A stretch of DNA of 27,742 bases from Clostridia bacterium (lineage in GTDB: Bacteria > Bacillota > Clostridia > Oscillospirales > CAG-272). The translations under genes were made by a program, and so were the position numbers. How positions within the stretch are numbered: the first letter of the stretch is position 1; every line of letters begins with the position of its first letter. This document shows positions 8,108 through 14,525 of this stretch, piece by piece. The stretch lies in assembly GCA_900770605.1 (NCBI GenBank), contig CAAGKS010000034.1:1-27742 (forward strand), read 5' to 3'. Under the pieces are notes generated by a model. It worked only from the letters and a program-made list of their open reading frames with translations, did not search any database and was not told the origin of the DNA.

Positions 8108-8734
8108 ATGAAGGCTTTTATATACGTGGGCGGCGAGGTCAACGTAAATAACGTGACCGAGCACCCGAGATCCGACGATCTGCGCATCGCCGCAGACGGC
8201 GGCTACGATACCGCAAAAAAGCTCGGAGAGAAGATAGATATCTTAGTTGGAGACCTCGACTCGATCAAGGCGGAGCTTCCCGAGAACGTTGAAATAATCA
8301 AGGTCCCTGCCGAAAAGGACTTTTCCGATCTTCAGCTCGCTATAAACGTAGCGCTTGACAAGGAAGTAGACGAGATCGCTATAATCGGCGGTCTTAGCGG
8401 CAGACTTGACCACACGCTTGCAAATCTTTCCATTCTCCCCATCCTCGCTTCCCTGCGGATACACGCTCATATAAACGACGGCTTTAACCGCGTACGCTAT
8501 CTCAATTCCACGAGCACGCTTATCGCGAAAAGCCACTTCAAATATCTATCCATAATCCCGATATCAGAAAAGCTGCGCGGCGTCAGCATCGAGGGCTGCA
8601 AATACCCTCTTGACAATGCTAACCTCACAAAGCGCGAGCCCACTCTGACTATCTCGAACGAGATAGAGGGAAACTGCGCGCTCATCAGCGTCAGAAAAGG
8701 CGAGTGCTACGTCATAGAAAGCGCCGAGTCGTAA
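8108..8734 (+). CDS. thiN: Thiamine pyrophosphokinase
   Basis: ThiN transfers pyrophosphate from ATP to thiamine, giving the cofactor thiamine diphosphate. The product is 208 residues when started at the ATG at 8108. An upstream ATG at 8060 would overlap rsgA by 44 bases and extend beyond the family's usual N-terminus, and GGGAG at 8096-8100 is well placed for 8108. Motifs seen are the early ADGGYD, GDLDSI, DFSDLQLAI and GGLSGRLDHTLANL, which form the ATP and thiamine site of the family. It is the last + strand gene of the long operon. Its TAA stop directly abuts the stop codon of the converging - strand gene. The thiN-spoVM neighbourhood matches Bacillus. Confidence 0.94.
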   Translation: MKAFIYVGGEVNVNNVTEHPRSDDLRIAADGGYDTAKKLGEKIDILVGDLDSIKAELPENVEIIKVPAEKDFSDLQLAINVALDKEVDEIAIIGGLSGRLDHTLANLSILPILASLRIHAHINDGFNRVRYLNSTSTLIAKSHFKYLSIIPISEKLRGVSIEGCKYPLDNANLTKREPTLTISNEIEGNCALISVRKGECYVIESAES

Positions 8735-9856
8735 TTACACCGCCACTATATTAAAATGCTCAAACCACATAACAGTCTGACAAAGCATGCCCTTTCTGCG
8801 AATGCGCGAGGGTGTGCTTTTTTTGCCGCCGATAAGGTCCTCGTATCCTTCTCCCAAAACTGAATACAGCACGCAGGAGCTATCGCCAAGATACTCCTCA
8901 AGCAGCTTATCTATGCGCTTTTCCATAAGCTTCATCGCACGCCTTGTAATAAGTGAGGCGCGCGTATCCACCGCTATTATCCGAGCGCCGCAAAGCTCGG
9001 AGAGGACGTACGCTCTCTGCGCCGAATACTCACGCTCCGAGAAGGTAGCGTCCTGTATGCGTATTGCGCGAAGTCTTTCGCTATTCGCACGCCTCGCCTC
9101 GCCCATAAAGGACGGCATATAGCAGTCAAACTGAGGATACCCAAACGCGAGCAGGGCGTCGGTCAGTGCCGCCTCGATATTCCCCGAATAGCTCCTTTGA
9201 GGCGCAACGCCTATCAAGGCCCCATAGGGATGGAGCGAGTATTGCGAGGTGTGGATATCTATCTCGCTCTCCCCAAAGCGCGTACAAAAAACGCCCTTGC
9301 CGCTATATATCGGACGTATATCGCAAAACAGATCTCTAGGTAATAGCTGAGCTTCTCCGCCGATATACTCCTCAAGCGCGCGTTTGTTCACTCTTACACA
9401 GCCGCCAAAGAGCTTATATAATGGCGGCAAAAAGGTTGAAAAATATATCTTTCCGTCCTTTTTAGCATAAAAGAGCGGAATATCTCCACCACCCGAGCGA
9501 CACGCCAGAAGCTCTCCGCATCTGCCGTCGTAAATAAGCGCGGCAAAGGACAGGTCGATGCCCGACAGGCAGCCCTCCCCATCTTCAAAATATTTCCCCA
9601 GAATATTCCCCGCAAGGTCAGCATTGTCCGAGTGGTATTCCGAGGAGATCGCCACCGCGGTATAAGGATGACCGTTATGGTACCGCGTTATCGGCTGCAA
9701 CGGCTTATCAAATATCTTTCTATCCCCTGCATACAGCACCGAAAAATCGCGGCTCACGTACGCGCACCCCGCCCCTTGATAATTACATATCCTTCTGAGC
9801 TCATTGAAATTCGTCTGGCCACCGTCAAGACTCAACACTCCGCAAAAAAATCCCAT
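8735..9856 (-). CDS. Diverged asparagine-synthetase-like protein (class II amidotransferase fold), probably catalytically altered
   Basis: The product is 373 residues from the ATG at 9856, chosen because GGGGGG (9868-9863) lies 6 bases upstream; the frame is open further but lacks a start with such a site. The N-terminal half resembles the glutamine amidotransferase domain of AsnB-type enzymes. It shows FAALIYDGRCGELLACRSGGGD, then PLFYAKKDGKIYFST and a REL-like helix. The nucleophile position is abnormal: the start reads MGFFCGV, placing Cys at residue 5 rather than residue 2. In the second half the ATP-pyrophosphatase motif SGGxDS is not visible; the corresponding stretch reads YMPSFMGEARR. 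The size is well below the 500-630 residues of AsnB. It may be a pseudo-enzyme or have another activity. It is divergent from the spoVM pair and has a sigma-E-like promoter, so a sporulation role is possible but unproven. Confidence 0.7.
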   Translation of the reverse strand: MGFFCGVLSLDGGQTNFNELRRICNYQGAGCAYVSRDFSVLYAGDRKIFDKPLQPITRYHNGHPYTAVAISSEYHSDNADLAGNILGKYFEDGEGCLSGIDLSFAALIYDGRCGELLACRSGGGDIPLFYAKKDGKIYFSTFLPPLYKLFGGCVRVNKRALEEYIGGEAQLLPRDLFCDIRPIYSGKGVFCTRFGESEIDIHTSQYSLHPYGALIGVAPQRSYSGNIEAALTDALLAFGYPQFDCYMPSFMGEARRANSERLRAIRIQDATFSEREYSAQRAYVLSELCGARIIAVDTRASLITRRAMKLMEKRIDKLLEEYLGDSSCVLYSVLGEGYEDLIGGKKSTPSRIRRKGMLCQTVMWFEHFNIVAV

Positions 9857-9883
9857 ATAAATCCCCCCGTATCTGCTCAGGAC

Positions 9884-9912
9884 ATTATATGAATAAACAA
9901 AAATAAATATTT
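9884..9912 (-). promoter_or_regulatory. Sigma-E-like promoter of the asparagine-synthetase-like gene
   Basis: Read on the - strand, AAATATT (9912-9906) is followed after 14 bases by CATATAAT (9891-9884). The B. subtilis sigma-E consensus is KMATATT, a 14-15 base spacer, then CATACANT; this site matches 6 of 7 and 7 of 8 positions. The TATAAT inside it could also serve sigma-A, but no good TTGACA lies 16-18 bases upstream. It is 28 bases from the start codon. Sigma assignment is inferred from the match. Confidence 0.5.
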
Positions 9913-9947
9913 CCCTTTTCTTACCTGCACCACAGCGCGAGCGGCGA

Positions 9948-9955
9948 CATATAAT
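9948..9955 (+). promoter_or_regulatory. Candidate -10 element for the small membrane gene and spoVM
   Basis: CATATAAT at 9948-9955 lies 31 bases before the 52-residue gene and is the same octamer as in the divergent promoter. No strong -35 is visible for sigma-A or sigma-E. An AC dinucleotide at 9929-9930, 17 bases before CATA, would suit a sigma-K-type layout, but this is weak. A promoter is expected here because the two genes run opposite to their left neighbour. Confidence 0.35.
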
Positions 9956-9986
9956 CAAATTAGAGATAGTCGCAAGGGAGGTAACT

Positions 9987-10145
9987 ATGTGCTGCGAAGG
10001 CAAAAGAAAACTCATAGGGCTCTGCACCGTATGCTTTGGGGCGGGAATATTGCTTTCCTTTCTGCTCCCGGGCTACTTTCTTGCATTTATAGAAGCAGTT
10101 GCCGTGATAGCCTCGGGAATACTTTTACTTGGAAAGCGCTGCTGA
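9987..10145 (+). CDS. 52-residue cysteine-rich small membrane protein upstream of spoVM
   Basis: The ATG at 9987 is preceded by a strong GGGAGG ribosome-binding site (9976-9981). The product starts MCCEGKRKLIGLC, with basic residues before one long or two short hydrophobic segments (about residues 9-32 and 34-48), and ends GKRC. It therefore has cysteines clustered at both ends (positions 2, 3, 13, 16 and 52). The positive N-terminus suggests a cytoplasmic N-end. The stop is 13 bases before the spoVM start and the spoVM ribosome-binding site overlaps the TGA, so the two are almost surely cotranscribed. I do not recognise a characterised family. Proximity to spoVM suggests a role at the forespore membrane, which is inference. 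Confidence 0.75.
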   Translation: MCCEGKRKLIGLCTVCFGAGILLSFLLPGYFLAFIEAVAVIASGILLLGKRC

Positions 10146-10158
10146 AAGGAGGATCAAC

Positions 10159-10239
10159 GTGAAAATAGTTCTGATTCACTCGCCGAGTATCCTGTCTCCT
10201 ATACTGAGAAAATGCTTCGGCATCAAAAAGCGCAAATAA
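10159..10239 (+). CDS. spoVM: Stage V sporulation protein M (26 residues, GTG start)
   Basis: The GTG at 10159 follows an ideal AAAGGAGG (10145-10152) with 6-base spacing. The 26-residue product begins MKIVLIHSPSILSPILRK and ends FGIKKRK. Its length equals that of B. subtilis SpoVM, and it shares Met1, Lys2, Ile6, Pro9, Leu12, Ile15, Arg17, Gly21 and Lys25. SpoVM is an amphipathic helix that recognises the curved outer forespore membrane and anchors SpoIVA, starting spore coat assembly; Pro9 is important for its curvature sensing in B. subtilis. In B. subtilis spoVM lies just after thiN, and here it is in the same neighbourhood, separated by the - strand gene and the 52-residue gene. A terminator follows directly. 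Confidence 0.85.
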   Translation: MKIVLIHSPSILSPILRKCFGIKKRK

Positions 10240-10244
10240 AAACG

Positions 10245-10284
10245 ACCGAGCCGATCTTATTCAAGACGGCTCGGTTATTTTTAA
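10245..10284 (+). terminator. Intrinsic terminator after spoVM
   Basis: ACCGAGCCG (10245-10253) pairs perfectly with CGGCTCGGT (10267-10275). An inner TCTT/AAGA pairing is possible with a bulge. The stem is followed by a T-rich run TTATTTTTA. It starts 5 bases after the spoVM stop codon. Confidence 0.88.
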
Positions 10285-10299
10285 AGTTTTATTTTCCTA

Positions 10300-10328
10300 T
10301 TGAATGAAGTGAAAAAATATGATATAAT
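10300..10328 (+). promoter_or_regulatory. Sigma-A-type promoter of ygiQ
   Basis: TTGAAT (10300-10305) and TATAAT (10323-10328) are separated by exactly 17 bases. The -10 is a perfect consensus and the -35 matches 4 of 6. It lies just after the spoVM terminator and 27 bases before the ygiQ ATG, making ygiQ an independent transcription unit. Confidence 0.85.
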
Positions 10329-10355
10329 TATTGGAGTGAAAAGAGAGGTGGCAAT

Positions 10356-12344
10356 ATGTATTCAGGATTTCTTCCTATTTCAAAACAGGATATGACGGAG
10401 CTTGGCTGGGACAGGCCTGACTTCGTTTACGTTACGGGTGACGCTTACGTTGATCACCCCAGCTTTGGCGTATCGCTCATTTCGCGCGTTCTCGAAGCAG
10501 AAGGATTTCGCGTTGCCATACTTTCTCAGCCTGACTACAAGAGCTGCGAGGCGTTTTGCGAATTCGGCAGACCCCGCCTTGGCTTTCTCGTAACGGCAGG
10601 AAATATAGACTCTATGGTGGCGCACTACACCGCGTCAAAGAAAAAACGCTCGTACGACTACTACTCCCCCGGCGGCAAGGCAGGCCTCCGCCCCGACAGA
10701 GCTACCATAGTTTACTGCAACCGCATACGCGAGGCGTACGGTGACGTTCCGATAATCATAGGCGGTCTCGAAGCCTCTCTGCGCCGATTTGCGCATTATG
10801 ATTATTGGTCTGACAGCATTCGCCGCTCTATTCTCGTTGACTCGCGCGCGGATATCCTCACCTACGGAATGGGAGAAAATATACTCCGCCGTATCGCGCA
10901 TCTGCTTGACCGCGGAGTTCCCGTAAAAAAGATACGCGACGTGCGCGGAACGGCATTCCTCTGCTCTCCCGAGGACAAGCTCCATTTTCCCGTTGCCGCA
11001 GAGTTTGACTACAACGTGCTCAAGACCGATGACCGCGCCTACGCCGAGGCGTTTGGCGTTCAGTATAAAAATCAGGACTCTATCAACGGAAAGGCGATAG
11101 TTGAGAGATACGACTCCAAGATACTCGTACAAAATCCCCCTATGCCCCCGCTTGAGCGAGAGGAGCTTGACAGGGTCTATGCCCTGCCGTTTATGAGAAA
11201 TTATCACCCCTCGTACGAAAAGGACGGCGGCGTTCCCGCCATCGCCGAGGTGAAATTCTCCATCACACACAACCGCGGCTGCTTTGGCGCGTGCAATTTC
11301 TGCGCGCTTGCATTCCATCAGGGCCGCACGGTGCGCTCGCGAAGCATTGAGAGCGTCGTAGACGAGGCAAAGAAGATAACGGAGCTTCCCGACTTTAAGG
11401 GATACATACACGACGTTGGCGGTCCTACCGCAAACTTCCGCTACCCTGCTTGCGAAAAGCAGCTTCGTGACGGTGTATGCGCAGGCAGAAAATGTCTTGC
11501 GCCCACGCCCTGCAAAAATCTTGTTGCAGACCACACCGAGTACGTTCGTCTTATCGAGGAGATAGAAAAGCTCCCCAAGATCAAGAAGGTGTTTATCCGT
11601 TCGGGAATACGCTTTGACTATCTTATGTGCGACAAAGACGACACCTTCTTCAAAAAGCTGGTGCGCGACAACGTCAGCGGTCAGCTCAAGGTCGCTCCCG
11701 AACATTGCTCATCCCGCGTTCTGCGCTGTATGGGCAAGCCTGACTTTTCGGTATATCAGAAATTCAGAGAAAAATATTTCAAGCTCACGGGCGAGATCGG
11801 AAAAGAGCAATATCTCGTTCCCTATCTTATGTCAAGCCACCCCGGCTCTACGCTTGAGGACGCGCTCGAGCTTGCGCTTTGCCTGAAGCGCGACCACTAT
11901 GCGCCCGAGCAGGTTCAGGACTATTATCCAACGCCCGGAACGGCGTCAACGGTAATGTTCAAGACGGGAATAGATCCGCTGACTATGAAGCCCGTCTATG
12001 TTGCGACGGATTATCACGAAAAGCAGCTCCAACGCGCGCTCTTGCAGTACAACCGTCCGCAAAACGCGCCTCTCGTTCGCGAGGCTCTCATAAAACTCGG
12101 ACGCGAGGACCTTATCGGCTACACGGACGAATGTCTTGTCCGCCCCGAAAGGCAGGCTTTTTCGGACAACCGAGGCAAGAACGCAGGGGGCAAGCCCTAC
12201 GGCAAGGACAGAAAAGACGGCAAAAAGCCGTCAAAACATTCGGAGCAAAGGGGCAAGAAGAACAGCTCGCGCCCTGCTCCCCGCCCCAAAGCCCACGGCA
12301 CTCAAAAGCCTGCAGGCTGGGCAAAGGCAAAGAAGAAAAAATAA
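10356..12344 (+). CDS. ygiQ: YgiQ-family radical SAM protein
   Basis: The 662-residue product opens with the family's FLPISKQDMTELGWDRPDFVYVTGDAYVDHPSFG-like N-terminus, a B12-binding-like Rossmann region. It continues with IIIGGLEASLRRFAHYDYWSD, then the radical SAM motif CFGACNFC (Cys309, Cys313, Cys316) inside ITHNRGCFGACNFCAL. The middle contains further family motifs, such as LKVAPEHCS and YYPTPGTASTVMFKTG. The last 60 residues or so are a low-complexity, Lys/Arg/Ser/Pro-rich tail, common in this family and possibly nucleic-acid binding. The reaction and substrate of YgiQ proteins are not established. The gene has its own promoter and terminator, with GAGAGGTGG as ribosome-binding site. 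Nothing appears truncated. Confidence 0.95.
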   Translation: MYSGFLPISKQDMTELGWDRPDFVYVTGDAYVDHPSFGVSLISRVLEAEGFRVAILSQPDYKSCEAFCEFGRPRLGFLVTAGNIDSMVAHYTASKKKRSYDYYSPGGKAGLRPDRATIVYCNRIREAYGDVPIIIGGLEASLRRFAHYDYWSDSIRRSILVDSRADILTYGMGENILRRIAHLLDRGVPVKKIRDVRGTAFLCSPEDKLHFPVAAEFDYNVLKTDDRAYAEAFGVQYKNQDSINGKAIVERYDSKILVQNPPMPPLEREELDRVYALPFMRNYHPSYEKDGGVPAIAEVKFSITHNRGCFGACNFCALAFHQGRTVRSRSIESVVDEAKKITELPDFKGYIHDVGGPTANFRYPACEKQLRDGVCAGRKCLAPTPCKNLVADHTEYVRLIEEIEKLPKIKKVFIRSGIRFDYLMCDKDDTFFKKLVRDNVSGQLKVAPEHCSSRVLRCMGKPDFSVYQKFREKYFKLTGEIGKEQYLVPYLMSSHPGSTLEDALELALCLKRDHYAPEQVQDYYPTPGTASTVMFKTGIDPLTMKPVYVATDYHEKQLQRALLQYNRPQNAPLVREALIKLGREDLIGYTDECLVRPERQAFSDNRGKNAGGKPYGKDRKDGKKPSKHSEQRGKKNSSRPAPRPKAHGTQKPAGWAKAKKKK

Positions 12345-12351
12345 TCAAAAA

Positions 12352-12396
12352 ATTGGTGGAGTGCCCGTAAAATCGGGTGCTCCACCAATATTATTT
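12352..12396. terminator. Bidirectional intrinsic terminator between ygiQ and rnc
   Basis: Bases 12352-12367 pair with 12374-12389 over 16 positions (14 Watson-Crick, two G-U) around the loop TAAAAT. On the + strand the stem is followed by ATTATTTTAATTT, terminating ygiQ. On the - strand it is followed by a run of six T, terminating the rnc transcript. The position between convergent genes fits shared use. Confidence 0.92.
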
Positions 12397-12438
12397 TAAT
12401 TTGTAATTACGGAAATTTTTTCTGAATTTTTTATAATA

Positions 12439-13143
12439 TTAAACTCCAAACAGATCAAGCGCCTCGCGCGCCGCGTTCTGCTCTGCCTCACGCTTGGATC
12501 TGCCTTTTCCGTGACCTATCACGTTAGAGTTAAGTCTTACCTCCACCTCAAACACCTTCGCGTGATCGGGGCCGCTCTCGCCGATAACAGTATAAGTCGG
12601 CGTTGCGCCGTCACTGACCTGAGTAAGCTGCTGAAGCTCGGTCTTTGCATCGGAATGGCGCATTTCATCGTCACTCTTTGCAAGCTGGCGCTTGATTATA
12701 GGCAATATAAGCTCGCGCACTCTGTCAAGTCCGTAAGGCTCGGCGTCGAGATATATAGCCGCCAGAAGCGCCTCAAACGCGTCCTCGAGGATAGACTGCT
12801 GGTCTCTGTTCTTTTCCTCGCCGTGTCCAAGATAAAGATAATCGCCGAGCTTTATCTCCCTTGCATATCCTGCAAGTGACTGCGACTGCACAAGTGCCGC
12901 GCGCATGTGTGTCAGATCACCCTCGGGAAGATCCGCGTATCTATCGAAAAGATACTCGCTCGTAACTATCGAAAGCACCGCATCTCCAAGAAACTCAAGT
13001 CTTTCGTTGCTCACAGCCGACTGCTTTTTGGTCTTCATCTCGTTAGCGTAAGACGAATGCGTCAGCGCGTCCTTCAAAAAGCGCTTATCCTTGAACGTAT
13101 ATCCTATTTCCTTTTCCAAAAGTCCGATATCCTTATTCTGCAT
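12439..13143 (-). CDS. rnc: Ribonuclease III
   Basis: RNase III cuts double-stranded RNA, including the rRNA precursor, and acts as a dimer. The 234-residue product has the signature ERLEFLGDAVL (47-57, with Glu50 and Asp54) and DAFEALLAAIYLD (Asp121 and Glu124), giving the four acidic catalytic residues. A C-terminal double-stranded-RNA-binding domain (about 161-232) contains GHGKGRSKREAEQNAA. The length is normal. GGAGAAGG precedes the ATG at 13143. It is the last gene of the - strand dprA-topA-trmFO-rnc run, 45 bases after trmFO. In Bacillus rnc is linked to smc and ftsY instead, so the local order differs. Confidence 0.97.
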   Translation of the reverse strand: MQNKDIGLLEKEIGYTFKDKRFLKDALTHSSYANEMKTKKQSAVSNERLEFLGDAVLSIVTSEYLFDRYADLPEGDLTHMRAALVQSQSLAGYAREIKLGDYLYLGHGEEKNRDQQSILEDAFEALLAAIYLDAEPYGLDRVRELILPIIKRQLAKSDDEMRHSDAKTELQQLTQVSDGATPTYTVIGESGPDHAKVFEVEVRLNSNVIGHGKGRSKREAEQNAAREALDLFGV

Positions 13144-13188
13144 ATCCTTCTCCTGTAAATAATTTTATGCATTGACAGCAAAAACCTC

Positions 13189-14517
13189 TCACAGCTCTGA
13201 TGCGATCTGATCTATGCTCTCAAGCGCTCTTGCCGCGTAATGCTCGTATTTTGCGATCTTTCCGCCCTTAACTCTGTAAGGGAGCGACTCGATAATACCA
13301 AAGTTAGCATTCATAGGAACAAACGCGCCTGTTGAGCCGTTTGCAACGTAATCCGCCATAGCACCTATCATAGTAACTCTCGGGAACACCACGGCGCTCT
13401 CGCCAAGCACGCGCTTTGCGGCGTTCAGTCCTGCAACGAGTCCCGATCCTGCCGATTCTATATATCCCTCAACGCCTGTCATCTGTCCTGCAAAGTACAC
13501 GTTGGGACGGGACATCAGGTTATAAGTAGCGTCAAGCTTGCCGGGGGAATTGAGATAGGTATTTCTGTGCATAACGCCGTAGCGCAAAAATTCCGCGTTT
13601 TCAAGTCCGGGGATCATTCTGAATACTCTTCTCTGCTCGGGGAAGGTCAGGTGTGTCTGAAATCCCACGAGGTTATACATAGTTCCCTCTGCATTCTCGC
13701 GTCTGAGCTGAACGACGGCGTGTGACTGTGCTCCCGTTCTCTTATCAACAAGTCCAACGGGCTTCAACGGTCCGAACAGCAAGGTGTCCTTGCCTCGCTT
13801 CGCCATTACCTCAACGGGCATACAGCCCTCAAACACCTTGAGGTTCTTGCCCTGCTCCTCTTTGTCGAACTCCTTGAGCTCTGCTTCCTTTGCCGTGACC
13901 AGCTCCTGCCAGAATACAGAATACTGCTCCTCGTTCATAGGACAGTTGATATAATCCGCGTCGCCCTTATCATAGCGCGATGCGAAAAATGCAACGTCCA
14001 TATTTATGCTCTCCGCGTCAACTATCGGCGCGGCGGCATCAAAGAAATGAATGGGCTGATCTATAAGCTCGCGCTGAATATACTCGGACATCTTATCCGA
14101 AGTGAGAGGCCCTGTTGCTATGATATTGACAAGCTCATCGTCAATATCCGCCATCTCCTCGCAAATGACCTCTATATTCTCGTGAGATCTTATTTTTTCA
14201 GTAACGTACGCCGAAAACTTTTCTCTGTCTACCGCAAGCGCTGAGCCTGCGGGAACACGGGTGGCGTCTGCCGCCTGCATTATCAGCGAGTCGAGTCGGC
14301 GCATCTCCTCTTTGAGAAGTCCAACTGCGTTGGTAACGCTATCCGAGCGCAAGGAGTTTGAGCAGACAAGCTCGGAAAAGCCTTCGCTGTGGTGAGCGGG
14401 GGAAAATTTCTTGGGCTTCATCTCGTAAAGCTTTACCTTTATTCCCCGCTGAGCCACCTGCCAAGCCGCCTCACAGCCTGCAAGTCCTGCGCCGTATATT
14501 TTAACGGTCTTATCCAT
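13189..14517 (-). CDS. trmFO: Folate/FAD-dependent tRNA (uracil-54) C5-methyltransferase
   Basis: TrmFO makes ribothymidine at position 54 of tRNA using methylenetetrahydrofolate and FADH2. The 442-residue product starts with an FAD-binding Rossmann motif GAGLAGCEAAW (9-19). It keeps Cys52 (in VCSNSLRSD) and Cys232 (in FEGCMPVEVMA), matching the two functionally important cysteines known from B. subtilis TrmFO. The C-terminal FAD region includes YFAGQMTGVEGYIESAGSG. The length matches the family. It lies 8 bases after topA, the same topA-trmFO (topA-gid) order as in Bacillus, and is surely cotranscribed with it. Confidence 0.97.
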   Translation of the reverse strand: MDKTVKIYGAGLAGCEAAWQVAQRGIKVKLYEMKPKKFSPAHHSEGFSELVCSNSLRSDSVTNAVGLLKEEMRRLDSLIMQAADATRVPAGSALAVDREKFSAYVTEKIRSHENIEVICEEMADIDDELVNIIATGPLTSDKMSEYIQRELIDQPIHFFDAAAPIVDAESINMDVAFFASRYDKGDADYINCPMNEEQYSVFWQELVTAKEAELKEFDKEEQGKNLKVFEGCMPVEVMAKRGKDTLLFGPLKPVGLVDKRTGAQSHAVVQLRRENAEGTMYNLVGFQTHLTFPEQRRVFRMIPGLENAEFLRYGVMHRNTYLNSPGKLDATYNLMSRPNVYFAGQMTGVEGYIESAGSGLVAGLNAAKRVLGESAVVFPRVTMIGAMADYVANGSTGAFVPMNANFGIIESLPYRVKGGKIAKYEHYAARALESIDQIASEL

Positions 14518-14525
14518 TTTAAAAA

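Noticed and set aside
10635..11705. 356-codon open frame antisense to ygiQ
   Set aside because: ygiQ on the other strand has intact radical SAM motifs, a promoter and a terminator. The antisense product shows no family motifs.
11879..12399. Alternative-frame open frames over the end of ygiQ
   Set aside because: They are shadows created by the lysine/arginine-rich low-complexity tail of ygiQ.
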